Part shown: positions 1 through 12,222 of the stretch, one piece after another
How the letters are laid out: each line of letters begins with the position of its first letter
Position numbering within the stretch: position 1 is the stretch's first letter
NCBI RefSeq assembly: GCF_000002595.2
Contig: NC_057013.1
Location: 3,928,929 to 3,992,928 of the forward strand
DNA from: Chlamydomonas reinhardtii
Taxonomy: Eukaryota; Chlorophyta; Chlorophyceae; Chlamydomonadales; Chlamydomonadaceae
DNA: 64,000 bases
Direction of reading: 5' to 3'
The notes under the pieces: generated by a model
Told to the model about the DNA's origin: nothing
The model's database searches: none
Seen by the model: only the letters and a program-made list of their open reading frames with translations
Position numbers and translations under genes: made by a program

Positions 1-2
1 CT

Positions 3-668
3 TCGCCCGCAGCCCTGCCTGCGATGGAGGAGCCTGAGGGTGCCGCTGGCGCTGAGGCGTCGTCGTCAGGTGCCGCTGGGACGGCAGCGCAGGCGGAACC
101 CAGCGGCAGCAACCTGCGAGGCGGTGCCAGCGTGGGGTCGAACTCAGGGGCGGCCGCGCGTATCATTGCTGAGGCAATAAGCAACGGGGAGGCCGCGGAA
201 GCGGCGGCGCGCGCCAAGGCGCGGGAGGAGGGAATTCGACAGGCGGCCGACGCGGCGCGGCCGCCCGATGCAGTCATCTTGCAGCCCGACGGCTTTGAGG
301 TATGCCTCGGGTCTCGTGTGGCTGGCGCGCCGGCGGAGCCAGAGCCGGCGGCAGCGGGCCTGGCCTCGGCTGCGGAGGCTGCAGGCGCAGCTTCGGCGGA
401 GGACCGCTCTGGAGGAGTAAGACGGCAGGAAAGCGGCACGGACACTTGCGGGAGCGGGGGTGGGAGCGGGGGCTCAGAGACGACGGGTGATGACACTCCC
501 AGCGATGCGCCGGAGGCTGCTGGCGCAGGTGGCAGCGGTGCTGCAGGCCCGTCAACACCTCCATCGGGTGTGGACACGTCCTCGGTGTCGTGCACGTTGT
601 CTTCCTCGTGCACGGATTCATTTACCCCGGGCGGGGGAGGTGGTGCGGGCAGCAGGCGTGACGCTTAA
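3..668 (+). CDS. C-terminal part of an Ala/Gly/Ser-rich protein, cut by window edge
   Basis: The frame is open from the first bases and ends at TAA (666-668); the ATG at 24 is probably internal. The sequence is low complexity: an Ala/Glu-rich stretch that may be helical (residues with AAEAAARAKAREEG), a more ordinary patch around FEVCLGSRV, then Gly/Ser/Thr runs to the end. No domain is recognisable and I assign no function. No splice junction is needed in the visible part. Codon use is GC-rich like the other genes here, and a TGTAA signal follows about 190 nt after the stop. That it is a real terminal exon is inferred from the long biased frame and this downstream signal; the upstream part is outside the window. 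Confidence 0.55.
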   Translation, partial: SPAALPAMEEPEGAAGAEASSSGAAGTAAQAEPSGSNLRGGASVGSNSGAAARIIAEAISNGEAAEAAARAKAREEGIRQAADAARPPDAVILQPDGFEVCLGSRVAGAPAEPEPAAAGLASAAEAAGAASAEDRSGGVRRQESGTDTCGSGGGSGGSETTGDDTPSDAPEAAGAGGSGAAGPSTPPSGVDTSSVSCTLSSSCTDSFTPGGGGGAGSRRDA

Positions 669-855
669 TGCCTAGCTCGGGAGTTGGTTGCAGCTACGCG
701 CCAGACTCTCCCACAGCCGGCTGCGCTTCCTGCCGTGCTGCGTAACGGCGGGGAACTAGTGGAGCGCGCTTACGAGCATTGCTTACACAACCGGGCTTGA
801 GTTTGCGTGACTGGGGTTATGGGTATGGTGTGGGTATGCATAACGGTATTGGGCT

Positions 856-860
856 TGTAA
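856..860 (+). terminator. TGTAA poly(A) signal of the leftmost gene
   Basis: TGTAA, the usual green-algal polyadenylation signal, lies about 190 nt after the stop codon at 668. It is the first such motif downstream. Confidence 0.45.
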
Positions 861-875
861 CGAGGTTGAGAAGGA

Positions 876-2270
876 GGGCAGCCATTGCTTCCTGAATGCG
901 CTGTATGCCAGGCGTAGATGTGTTGTGGCGACGGGCTTATGTATAGCGGTACGTTCGATTGTTTTAATGTCAGGCGTGATACTACAACGGCCGCGCGACG
1001 TTGGCGCGCGACGTGGCACCCCAGCCTACCTCGCACGTGCGTCGGCATGACGAGCGGAATGGGGAGACATTTCGGTTTGCCCACGGTTGCGTCGGTATGC
1101 AATTGTGTACAGCGCGCTCCGCAATTGGGCACTGTCGTAAGCAATCTTGATCTGGATGGGCTGGCTGCAATTCGAAGGGTGGAGTACCGCACACTATGTA
1201 TAGCTACTAGCGGCGCGCTGAGCCCGTGGGCAACGGGCACAGGTGATGGTGCCGTGGCCCTCTGCCCTCAGTAGCAGGCAGGCTGCGCTGACCCCGACGC
1301 GGCCGCACTGCAGAGAAGGATTTGGCTGGTGCTGCCTTCTCATCGGTCGTATGCGTGTCATGATAGCTTGGCTCGGTTACCTCCTAAAGTTTGAAATGTT
1401 GCATGTGATGGTCACCGCACGTGGTCACCGTGTGGCAAGTGCACGTGCACGTGCAAGTCACGCCCAACACGTGTGTGTGTCAAAAGTTGGCGCAGCGAAC
1501 GCTGTTACATGCGCGTGTTGTCGGTTTGGCTGATGTGTCTGTCCTGTTGTGAGCTGCCTTGGAGCGCCGAAGTCGAGAGCGGACACCAGTCCACACACCA
1601 ATCCATCCATCAATATATGTCGACTAGCTAACGTCCCACAGCCAGCTCAACTCCGCAGGCCCCTCGTCCCCGTACTTGTTCGGGGGTTGTTGTTGACGAA
1701 CTGGGTGGTGCCGTTCGGCGCTGTCCGGGCCTGTGTTCCCTGCACTCATGTTGCCATGGAGGAGGGGGAGGGCCTGAGCATGTGATTGTTGGTCATTTTG
1801 GGATGGGCCCTTGAAGCCTGTGTCACGCCGCATAGCGCTCCAGGTGAAATTTATTCTGGGTCGCATTTAGGTCGTTTACTCTGACACTCAGTCGCACGCA
1901 GATTGCGCGTGGCGCCATATCGTTTGATTTCCCCTTTTATTTGTGTCTGCGCTCGTTGAAACTGTGGTGTCAAATTGCAGCGGCGAGCCCTGCGCAGGAT
2001 CCGCGCTAGAGGTCGTTGGGGCTGGTGTAGGGACGACGCGTGAAGAGTCCACAAGCATCGTGAGGCATCGGAGGGTACCGTTGGACAACAGTCGTGCGCG
2101 GCGTGTGTCATTGTACTGCCATTGTAAGAACCTTGCATGCATGTTCGTAATGCCACGAGAGGCCCATGCGCCCTGACTAGGCCGGGGCATTCGTTTGTTT
2201 CAGCAGGGTTTCGCCCGTGGTTTCCGCCTCAGTCAGTTTGATGTGTGGACCCAGCTTGGAAGGGAAGCAC
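876..2270. other. Intergenic region between two convergent genes
   Basis: About 1.4 kb between the 3' ends of the left-edge gene (+) and the Tudor-like gene (-). No frame shows protein-like composition or workable splice junctions. A short palindromic GTGCACGTGCAC run lies near 1440. I see no RNA gene or repeat. Confidence 0.5.
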
Positions 2271-2282
2271 CAGTCCCAGACC

Positions 2283-2287
2283 TTACA
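2283..2287 (-). terminator. TGTAA poly(A) signal of the Tudor-like gene
   Basis: TTACA on the + strand (TGTAA on the gene strand), about 670 nt beyond the stop codon at 2960. This implies a long 3' UTR with no intervening gene. Confidence 0.5.
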
Positions 2288-2959
2288 GTGCCCTCCACGG
2301 GTGCGACATGCCCCCATGGTGTATAAGGGCCATCCGTGGCTCTGGCCAACGCGGCGTCCCCACACGCGAACAATGTGTTGAGCTTGAGCCTAGAACAGAT
2401 GCGCCCGGGCTTCAGAGCTAGCGAGGCGCCCGAATGAGCCTGCCTTCCGGAATCTTGACTAAATTGTGTTCAGACCTTATCAAGATTAGCCACAACAGCA
2501 TGCAGCGCGGGTGTAGGCGAGGCTGATGCACAATGCCCAGAGACGCACAGCCAACACCCGTGAATCAAGTTTGCAGCAGGAAACAAAGAAGTGGCACGCG
2601 TGTGCGGTCCGCCACTTCACAAACCTTCCTAAACACGGTCCCATCGCACACGGATGGCAACACCCTCTACCACCACTGCACTGCACTATTGGGAACTGTA
2701 GCGTACCAGCTACGAGTAAGAACACACCGGATACAACGACATTTGTGCGACACCCCAACACAGTGTCCGCGTGTGGGGGTGCAGCCCACTTTTCCCCTTG
2801 CAAGGGAGGGCCACCTTTCTCGTCGAGGCACAACCGAGCCGTAAGCCAGTATCTGGGGCTCGTGCCACAGCGTATACCGTACACCAGTACAGTGCCTGCA
2901 CCCGCCGCCCTCGTGAACCCACTTCTAATGCCGCACGCGCGCTACCAACCATCGACGGC

Positions 2960-5900
2960 TCAACGCCCAGCGCTGCCAGCACCAGCACCAGAGCCGCCCG
3001 CGCGGCCTCCGGCATGCGCCGCCGCCCAGCGCTGGCCTGCCGCCTGCATCTGTGCCGCATGCTTGCGCGAGGGCATCACCACCCGGTACGCGCCCTTGTC
3101 AAGCCCCGCCGCAAACTCGGGAGCGTCGTCCTCAAACAGGTAGGCAGCCTCGCCCTGCAGCCCAGCCGCGCCTGGCGCCAACGACGCGCCAGCACCGCTG
3201 GCAGTAGCAGGAGCAGCAGCGGCGGCAGCGGCGGCAGCGGCCGCAGCTACAGCCCCGTCGCCGGCTGTAGCAGGTGAGGGCTGCAGCATCATGGCCTCCA
3301 CCACGTTGTCCAGCTCGTTCGTGTTTTCGTGGAGCGCCGACAGCGTCGCCTCCAGGCCCTTGGAGCGGCCGCCGCCGCCACCGCCGCCGCCTGCAGCAGG
3401 TGCGCCCGGTGCGCTTCGCGCGGCTCCGGCTTTGACGGCTGGCTTGGCCCCGGCGGCCGGCATTGACACCCGCTGGCCGCTTGGCATGTTGCCAACGGGC
3501 TTTACGCGGGGCGGCGCGGAGGGCCCAGCTGCGGTGGCTGCTGCCACATCTGGTGCCTGCGGGGAGGAGTGGAAGACATGCAGGTTTCAGGACAAGCCCT
3601 ATGCATAAAAACAAGCGAGGGAAGCTCACCACGCTATCACTTCATGTCCGAACAGCGATGAAGCCCACAGCCCCCCCCCTCGGCACTGTAAACTTGTGAT
3701 TTGATCAATCTGTTCTCCATGAACGGCTTCCCCCGCCCAGATAATGTCGAGTCTGGAAAGTGGCTAACCCCAGCTGGCCGCGGCTCGCAATGCCATTGCG
3801 GTGCTACCCCTGTGAGCCGAACACCCAGCAGCCTCAAGCCCTGGAACAGGCTCTCACCGCTTTGTTAACCGCACTTCTGCCGCCCGTAGCTGGCGGCGGC
3901 GGCGGCAGTGCCACGCCACCCTGTGCATCATCCTCGCCCTCGTCGCTGTCCGCAATCGTGCTGCCCACGCTCGCCACCTCCTCAGCCGCCGGCCCTGTCC
4001 CCGCCGGCGCCGCCCCCGCCGCGCTCGCGCCCGTGCGCCATTCTGTGGCCGTCGCTGCAGTGGCCGCCGGGCCGGGCGTCGGCGCCGCTGCTACACCGGA
4101 AGGCCCTGCGGCGCCTGCAGCGCCTGCGGCGGCGCCGCCGCCAGCAGCGGCCTGCGACGCCAACGATGCGGCCTTGGCCTCCAGCGCCATCACGTGGTGA
4201 TGGCAGCGCGGGACGCGCAGCGGAAAGGCCGCCGGCCGCGACATCCACATCGCAATCTGCTCCGGCGACGTCTGGCCCGTGCCCGGCCAAGCCACACGGT
4301 TGGTGGGGCCGTTCGATGGCAGCGCCAAATCAAGGTGTGGGGCAGCGGCGACCACGGCCAACGGACCAACCGCAGTCGTTGCCGCTGCTAATGCCGGTGC
4401 CGGGGCGGGCGACGGTACTGCCGGCGCGGCTGCAGCTGCAGCAGACGGCTCGCGGCCAGCTGCGCCCTTTGCCGCGCCCGGCAGTGGCCTTGGCGCCGTT
4501 GTCGCCAAAGGGCGGGCGGGCGCATCCGCCGACCGCTCTTTTTGTGCGCCTGAAGGTGCTGCGTCCTTCTTTGCCTTTTCCTTGGTGGACCGTGAAGGCC
4601 CTGGATCGCTCGCGCGTGGCGCCTTTGGCGGCTGTGCAGCCTCAGCAGGTTTGTTCGCCTTCTGGGCCTCGCCGGCAGCACCAGCAGCTGCACCCTCGCG
4701 CTTCTCGGCGGGCACAGCTCCCGGCAGTGGCAACGATGCCCTGGGCCTTGCGGCCTGCTCCGCCGGCTGCGCCGCCTTGGCGCTGCTGCCAACAGCCGCC
4801 TTGGCTTGAGGCGCCGCCACGCCCCTGCGTGCGTCGTCAATGCCTGCTGCCGCTGCTGCTGCCTGGCTGGGACCAGACCCGTCCGCACCGGAGGGCCTCG
4901 GCTTCTTCTTGAGTGGCCCTGCTTCCAGATCCGCGCCCGACTTCGCCGCAATGCCAGCTGCTGGGGCCGCGTCCGTCCGGCTGCCGGTCCCAGCCCCTGT
5001 TGCTGCCCCGGACTGCAAGGGCGGCTTAGCTGAGGACGTGTTGCCGGCTTTCTGCGGCTTGGATGCGGCAGGCGCTGCAGCCGCCGGTGCTGTACCGGCA
5101 GCTGTACCACTGCCGGTGCGGATGAGCGGCAATACGGAGCCGGCTCCGGCGTTGTTGTTGGCCTTTGCGGAGGGCTGGCGCTGCAAAGACGGCTGGCGTG
5201 GCCCTTGTTGCTCGTCACGGATTGCAGGAGCAGCCTGGGTATCACTCCGCGGGGGTGGGGCCGCCGCAGCGCTGGGCTTGGGCGCCTTCAGCAGTTGTTG
5301 CGGCTGCTGGATGGGATGCAGGGGCTTCACCTTAGCCGCTCCGTGGTCCTTCGCCTCCTCCGTTGCTGCAGCCATGGGTTCCTTCACCGCAGCCACAGCC
5401 TGCGGCGCTTTGGCACTGGCGCCCGCGCCGCCGCCGCTGCCACCTGCCGGACCGCCGGCCGCTGCTGCAACAGGCTTGGCCACGGGCTGGGCAGGCTTGA
5501 ACCGCTTTGCACTGTCCGGCGGGCAGCCACATGGAGCAGTTAGCCAGCGACATAAACTCGTTGATGGCAGTCAGTGGGAGTGGCACGGTACTCCCCACGC
5601 GGACCCCAACTGCGCCCGCTGTACATCCCGCCGCACAATCACTTGCCGGACCCGTTGTCAGCCGCCACACGTGCGGAATGCAGTTTCGAACAGCCGCCAT
5701 CCTACCAAGTTGCCCACCCTGCACATTCCCACCCGTTGTCCGGTTGAAACGCTCCCTGTCTCGCCCGACCACGTAGGCCTGGATGCAATGCTCTTACTGG
5801 CGCATTGGCCCCCCACGATGGCACCCGCCACCGAGCCCGGGCGGCAACATTTATCGCCGGCGCCGCTCGCCCTGCTGCTCCACGACGCCTCGGCCCACAT

Positions 5901-7980
5901 CCCATAAGTATTATCGCTTGCAACTAACGCCTCTGCCTGTGCTCCGCTCGTTTTCGTTGGTTTTGGTTTAGTTTGGGCTGGTATTTACAACCCCCCCACC
6001 CTGCCCACACTCACATGGGCAGGTTCTCCAGCTTCTCCTCAAAGTCGTCCAGCAGGTCAACCGCCGGCCGCTTCGCCACCGGGGCCGCCTTGGCCTTGGG
6101 TGGCGCGGAGCCCCCGCCGGCGGCGGCCGTGGCCGCCGGCCCTGCAGCCGCCGCGGCCTTGGCATCGGCCTTCACAGCGCTCGCGCTGCCGGCGACTGCC
6201 GCCTGCTTCGTCCCCGCTGCGCCTGCTCCCACTGCGGCTGCGGAACGCCCCGCCGCAGCGCCCGGGGCGGGTGCCGCGGCACCGGGTGGCTGCCAGGGCG
6301 GCGGCAGCGCTTGCGCGTAGCTACCCACCTCGGGGGGCTTGCTGCCGAAGTGCACGAAGTTGAGCGGCAGCAGCAGCTCCGGCTCTTGGTCGTCCGCATC
6401 ATAGCACACCTGCAGCCCATCGAATTTGCAGTCCGCGGGGTTGGGAGGCGCGCATCCAAGGCACACAGCTGCCGCCACCGCCGCCGCCGCCGTATCGCGC
6501 CGATAGCCCGCGCCGCCCCCTCCTCCTTCTGCCCAAGCAAGCAGCACGTGCGACTTGCCGCACCGCACAGCCCCGGACCCCACTCCCTCCTTTCCTGCCT
6601 GTAGCCGCGTGCGGCCCCTGTATGCCTCGCGCCCCCGGCTCCCGCACCGTGAGCGTGCGCTTGGCGGTATTGTAGCACTTCACGCGCGCCATGTACCAGA
6701 TGCCATACTCCTTGTAGCGGGGATCGGATGAGTAGGACACCGGCCACCAGGTGTGCCCGCGGCCGGGCCGCTGGCCCCGCGCCATCGCTTTGCGGTCCTT
6801 CTCCGCCTGCTCCGCCCGCTCGTCAGGACCCTGGTCATACCTGTCGCCAGCGTCAACGCCACACAGCGGCATGTGAACGAGCAGCGTAGAAGACAATAGG
6901 GCGTACGGCGTGGTTATACGTGTGCTGTTGCTGCTGCCGCTGCTGCTAGATTTAGAACCGCCTGGTGAGTACAAAGCGCATGTGCAGACCACATGTGCAG
7001 ATCAGAGCACAGCGGCTGCGCGCACCCACCAGTACACCATGACCTTGGTGCCCTCCTTCAGCTGTGTTACGTTCCACTGCTCGTGCAGCTCGCGCAGCCA
7101 TTCCCCCAGCGCTTTCTGTACGTGCAGTGGCGGTAGCGGCGTAGCGCATCAGTGACTCGTCGGCCAACCACACACGACAAGCGTCTGTGCCTGCCTGGCC
7201 CTGTCAGAGCAGCCCCAAGTCGGATTGCGCAGCAGCTTCTTAGCAGCCATGGGTGTGCCTGGCTTCTAACCCCTGCTCACCGGCGGCTCCACTCGCTCTC
7301 CGCCGTACCGCACCACGCGCGTCTTCTTCATGACCACCTTGCGCTCCCGCCGCAAGCGCACGTCCCGCTCATCCGGCCCCTCGTCCTCTGGCGGCTCTGC
7401 CTCCCCCATGCACTCCTCCATGACCCACTCGCCCAGCAGCTTGACCTGTCCATCCTCCAGCTGCACATTGATGGACTCAGTCGAGTCCTCATGGCCTGCA
7501 CACAGTAGGCGGGCGGGTCAACGGCGCCGGGGCTTCGCACACCAGTGGGGCTTCGCGCTTGCGCAGCCTTTGCTGACACGCGACACGGCGGCGCAGCGCC
7601 ACGCCCCACAAACGCAAGCCCCAGGTTTCCCCCCAGCTGGTATCGTAGCTTGCTGCAAAGCCGCTTGGAGGTATCGCGTAACGCAGGAGGTGAGGGGAAC
7701 CAGCGACCTTCAGCGACCTTCCGCGCCCTGACTGCCCGCCCGCGGCTGCTCACCGCCAAGAACGGCCGCCCGCTGCCATTTTCCCTCCTTCGTTTCGCAT
7801 TCCAGCTCCAAACGAGGATACAGCTTTGAGACTGCCGCTACGAGCGCGTTGGCGCGTTCCTGCGGAGAACACCATTTCAAATGCCGTCACGGCCCCGCCA
7901 CGGCACACCGCGCGCTCGATGCAGGTTTTGATCAATTACTATCCTGCAGCCACAAAGCTTACATCTTCCGCGTCCTCCAT
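2960..7980 (-). CDS. Double Tudor-like domain protein with long disordered tail
   Basis: Eight exons encode 1087 aa: 7980-7963, 7859-7754, 7495-7281, 7115-7030, 6840-6648, 6409-6015, 5511-3858, 3556-2960. The ATG at 7980 starts a tiny exon (MEDAED) ending in a GTAAGC donor. Residues ~25-75 form a Tudor/Agenet-like barrel (GKWQRAAVLGG, then INVQLEDGQVKLLGEW). A second lies at ~160-235 (TWWPVSY, IWYMARVKCYN, LTVCYDADDQEPELLLPL). In both, W-x-x-A-x-V is followed by an acidic D[DG] turn and a hydrophobic strand, typical of folds that read methyl-lysine or methyl-arginine. From ~250 on, the chain is Ala/Pro/Gln/Lys-rich and probably disordered, with small conserved-looking islands near the end (LHENTNELDNVV). 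A nuclear or chromatin role is inferred from the Tudor-like folds only. The 6647-6410 intron was chosen because it restores a continuous second barrel. Confidence 0.75.
5863..5998 (+). repeat. Intron-edge dispersed repeat, copy A
   Basis: This segment recurs at 41484-41633 in the same orientation and inverted at 39971-40070. It contains CCCATAAGTATT, then ACTAACGCCTCTGCCTG, then a T/G-rich stretch ending GGTATTTACAACCCCCC. It lies in an intron of the Tudor-like gene, antisense to it, and stops about 15 nt from the exon boundary at 6015. Confidence 0.8.
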
Positions 7981-8944
7981 TGCGCCCTTGTCAATTCAAG
8001 CGCGAGCGCCTCACGCCCACAAACCGCTGCCTGGTGTTTAGCCTATGTATCAAAGCATACTTGTTACGCGTCCTTAGACTGGTAGCTGGGCGGAATCAAC
8101 CGTGGCGCGCCAGGTGATGTGTGGCCCGCACCGATACAGACTCTGCTGCTTGTTTCATTTGGGGCCGGATTCTGTGTAAGAGAAAAGCTGCAGAGATATT
8201 GTGACTTTGCTCAGGGCTGCGAGGGCGCGGCGCGAGGGCGCATCCGCAGCATGACACCACCGCAGCACGCCCGGCTGCGCTGCGACCTGGTCGACGACCA
8301 GGCCAGTAGCCACCCACGCCCACATTAGACCAAGCACAATGTGGTCACATATCACCTCCATGACACCCTTACATGCCCCTTCAAGCGGTGTCATCAGACC
8401 AGTTTGGCGCGCGTGCCCAAACATCTGTTGCCAACCAGGGGTACTAGCGGGTGAGCCACCCAGTCACCCGGTGGCGCGTGCTAAAGCCCTCCCTGTGACA
8501 AGCAAGAAACACCTGGACTCAGGACCAGGGCATATACGGACGCTGGGATACCCCTCAAATCTTGGACCATATCTGCAACCTTGACTTCTTCCCCTTAACA
8601 GTACGTATGCCACGTCCCGGGTGGCGGAGACCCCACCTCCCCCATGTGCGTCAGCCTCCAGTCAGCACAACTGGTATGTCTACCACACAATACCGTACTA
8701 AGATACTTATCGCAAGTTCTGCTACACATGCACTCAAGAATGTGTATGGAACAATGTCAAACCGCAATGCCCACCACCTCAAGCCGCGCTGCAGCACAGG
8801 TTGATGCAAAACCTCGTAAAGAAGCAGCCGCACACGCAACCCCACAACCCTGCCGCCCCGCCTCCCTGGCGCCCCGCCTCCCTACCACCCTGCCGTCCGA
8901 CTTGTTCGCGCACGTTGCTGATGGGCATGATGCCGCCCTCAAGT

Positions 8945-9033
8945 TTAGACCAAACGGGCGGCCCAGTGACATCGCGATGCCGCCCTTAGTCCAGATCGAA
9001 CGGGCAGCCCAGTGACACCACAATGCCCTCCTT
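8945..9033. repeat. Degenerate two-copy tandem repeat
   Basis: Two adjacent units of about 43-46 bp share CGGGC[GA]GCCCAGTGACA followed by [GC]ATGCC[GC]. They are imperfect and non-coding as far as I can see. Confidence 0.5.
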
Positions 9034-9113
9034 CATGCGCATGTCGGCCGGGCCATGATGGGTCACTAGTATACAAAGCGCAAGGTGGTGATGCTGAAAG
9101 TGTTCAACATGCC

Positions 9114-9134
9114 AACCCTAAACCCTAAACCCCC
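9114..9134. repeat. Short telomere-like CCCTAAA run
   Basis: Two full CCCTAAA units plus partial ends (complement TTTAGGG, the land-plant telomere unit; C. reinhardtii itself uses TTTTAGGG). It is interstitial and too short to be a functional telomere. Confidence 0.6.
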
Positions 9135-9452
9135 GCCTTGTGCCACGGTGCAGCAGGCAATCCAGGGATGCCAGCAGCCGCATGCGGCAGTCAATCCTCT
9201 TTATCATAGTCCTTGAACGTCGGCGGGTTGGACAACCTCCGGACGGTAGGCTGCAAGGAGCGCAGAAGGGAATGTCCGACGTTTGCACTGGGCTAATGGG
9301 CAGAGGCGAGACAACCACGCTCCGCTTGGCGGTTGCTTATGCACGACACCGACGCGCCTCAACCACGCCGTTCCTTTGTCACAGTCTGAGACTCTGGGCT
9401 GATTCCCGCTGGACTGAGGCAGTCAGCACTGGCGCCGCTCAGCACCCCACTT

Positions 9453-12056
9453 TCAGCGCCCACACACCTGCTTAAGTATGGACTCCTTGGACTGCGTTTG
9501 GAGCGCGCGCGGGCTCAGCGGCGTGCCCTGCTCCGACGCAAGGCGCTCCGGCGAGCCCAGGTTCGCCCGCAGTCCAGCGGCCAGCGCGCTCCAGGCGCCC
9601 AACGTGTTCTGACGCCGCGGAACAATAAGGCATGTCACAGCATTGCGCGCAGGAGGCGAAAGTGCAGCTCACCACGCAAGTCAATGGTCATAAGGCTTCG
9701 GCAGGTGGGTCCACGGACGCGGCATGCCAGCCCCGTTCTATGGGACGACGCTGCAATGCCGGGCGCCCGGCGCACCTGAATGAATATGCTGATGATGCAC
9801 GGCGCCGCCACCAGTGGGAAGTGCGGCGTGGCGCCGAAGAGTGCCGCCGCCAGCATCAGGCCCAGGGCCGGGTTGCGCATGGACGTCTGCCGGTGGCAAA
9901 CATGTCAGTGGCGTCGCAGGCAAGCTGAGAACTGTCCGTGCAGCACAAGGTGATGCAGCCAAGCACTTTGGCACCACGGTGTTCGCAACAATACATGCTG
10001 GCCCCTCCCAAGCCCCTCAGCCGGGTACGAATCTGAAATGCCAGGAGTCAACACCGCAGCGCACAACCCATAGAACTGACCCCCAGTGGCCCCAAGTGGC
10101 CGGCCCACCTGGAAGGCCGAGGTGCGGCAGGTGCGGGCGGGCGAGCCCACCCCCGCGGGAATAAGATAGCCCAGCACGAGTGCGACCACGTGCAGCGCCG
10201 CCACCCAGCCCACCACCTCAGGGCCGGCGGCCGCCACCGCAGCCGCGTTGGCCGCGGTCTTGGGCACGCACTGTTAGGTAAAACACATTTGGGTCACGTG
10301 TTTCGCTTACGCGACGCCCTGACCACCGCCCTACCCTGCAGCATCCCAACCCGATCTTCCTCCTGCTCATCCTCCGCCTTACTGTGAGCACAATCATGCT
10401 CGCCGCCGCCATGGGTCCGAACCGATTTGCCTGTGCGGCCAGGCGCTGCGGCAGCACCGTGGCAGACAGCGCCACCCCCAGGGCGATGGGCAACGCGGCG
10501 GAGAGCAGCGCATGGTTCCTGCACAGCAGGCCGCCACATAACACTGAAACTGTTAGAGTAGGCAGACGGCGTTGCAGGCGGCACGCCCCTGGGGTCCAGA
10601 GCAGGGTTTTCGTTCTCCACGTCACTGGCTCGTGAACCGCGTCAGCAGTCCCTCTTGTAACCAATGCAATCTGCCACAACGTGTACACACAAGCACGTGA
10701 TGAATCCCAGGCCCATTCTTGCAAGCCCCTGGTCGTGTCCGTGTCTTGCATGCCTCTCCTCCAGCCACCCATTCACTCAATCATCTAAGCCTTGCCTAAG
10801 CCCACCCACCGGATTGCCGCCATGACGGCCGGCGTCACCGTGCCGCCCACCGCCCCTGCCGCCGCCTTCAGGTGCGCGCGCAGCTCGGCCTCAGCGGCCG
10901 CGGCCGCGGCGTCGGCGCCCCGGCTGGCGTCGTCCACCAGCGGCTGGTCCAGCAGGAAGAGCACAAAGTGGTGGAAGGCGTAGGGGAAGGTGATCAGCGC
11001 TGCCGGCGTGAACACGGCGCACAGCAGCACCGAGGCCTCCAGCGAGCCGCCGGCGTTGTGGACGTTGACCGCGTTGGACGGGCCGCCTGTGTAGGTACGC
11101 AACCAGGCTGGATGGTCAGGGACTCCAGGGATAGGCAGCTGACAGTACGTCAGTGAGCTGCGTGGATGTTTGCGTATGCTGCAAGTGCTGTTCGTCCGTT
11201 TGGTTTGCGGTTGCAGTGGCCGAGGTGGAAAGCTGTTGCCCCTCCGCCCGCCCTCAATGTTTAGTCCCGCGAGGGTGTGCTGCCTGTGCGCCGCCAAAGC
11301 CACGGCAGCAGCCCTTGCACTGGACTGCGTACAGGTGCAGCCCTGCCGCAACGCCGCAACGCCATGCTGCAGGTGCACCCACACCTTCGCGCCCCTGGCA
11401 GCTTACCCACAGGGCACGCGGCTAACAGTGCCAGCCCCACCGCCACCGCAAACGGCAGCCCCGACTGCACCGCCAATGCTGTTGCCGCAAGGCCCAGCGC
11501 TGGCCACACGAAGGTCCCATTAAAAGAGCTGAAAGCTAGGTTCCCTGCGGCCAGGAGAACGGCGCATGAGGGTGAAGACGGTCTGTTGGCTGCCAGGACC
11601 TTGCAAACCATGCTCACCTAGCCCCAGGGGCGTGCCGAACAGGTCTACAAGCTTGGCAGCGTTGCAGCTGAGGCCCAGGAAGAAGCAGGCCAGGCCCAGC
11701 GTCAAGTTCGCGTCAAGCTGCAGCGGTGTGTAAGGGTGGTGCAAGGTGTACGTGTCGAGACGTTTTAGGCGGGAGCTCGGCCCCAGCGCTGAGCGCGTGT
11801 GACCCCGCAGGTCGTAGGTATTTAGTTCATAATAATACCTAGCCATGCTCATGCTGGTTCTATCAGCATCACAAGTGCGTCGGCGTGCAGACCGCCGGGG
11901 CAGGTCCGCAGCCCCACTCGGTCGCATTTGATGACGATCGACCAATGCGCTTCAACAAACCTGTATTTGGTCTAGAGTATGCGGGTAAAGGAGCGCAACC
12001 GCGACACCAGCGGTGAGACACAGCGCGAAGAAGAAAGGCCAAACGCCAGACGCCAT
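9453..12056 (-). CDS. SLC10/BASS-family transporter, SLC10A7-like
   Basis: Eight exons encode 391 aa: 12056-11961, 11717-11618, 11544-11407, 11086-10810, 10518-10383, 10270-10109, 9886-9776, 9608-9453. The protein is almost wholly hydrophobic, with about nine or ten membrane segments as expected for bile acid:sodium symporter relatives. Family marks are LALLAACPVGGPSNAV followed by NAGGSLEAS (residues ~100-128), matching the conserved cross-over motif that in SLC10A7 reads as a Cys-Pro plus AVGGNEA-type element, and MRNPALGLMLAAALFG with VAAPC near the C-terminus, the family's late conserved GMxNxxL/PC block. The protein begins directly with a membrane segment (MASGVWPFFFALCL), so a cleavable chloroplast presequence, usual in plant BASS proteins, is absent. 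Substrate cannot be read from the sequence. SLC10A7 proteins act in Golgi/plasma-membrane calcium and glycosylation homeostasis; that role here is inference. Confidence 0.82.
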
Positions 12057-12222
12057 GTTTTTATGTCGCTTCTATATCCATGTCATTGCGTTACTTGCTG
12101 CAATGCTAGGCTTAGCACGCGGAAACCTAAGAAGATTGACCGAAGTTTCGATCGCGATGGAAACTTTTCCTTGCTGTGTGAGAGTACATTTCATAATAAA
12201 CAAAGACTTCAACAACCTCATT
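12057..12222. promoter_or_regulatory. Bidirectional promoter region of transporter and membrane protein genes
   Basis: Only 166 bp separate the two opposing start codons (12056 on -, 12223 on +). The interval must hold both 5' UTRs and both core promoters. It is markedly AT-richer than the flanks, with ATAATAAAC at about 12193. Confidence 0.6.

Larger units (their letters stand above)
7981..9452. other. Intergenic region, tandem (head-to-tail) minus-strand genes
   Basis: This stretch lies between the transporter stop (9453) and the Tudor-like start (7980), and should contain the 3' UTR of one and the promoter of the other. No coding frame is convincing. It holds a degenerate two-copy tandem repeat (8945-9033) and a short telomere-like run (9114-9134). 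The nearest TGTAA on the gene strand after 9453 is at 8369-8373, rather far for a poly(A) signal. Confidence 0.45.

Noticed and set aside
4840-5907. 355-codon open frame on the plus strand
   Set aside because: Antisense shadow of the alanine-rich exon 7 of the Tudor-like gene; its composition mirrors that exon.
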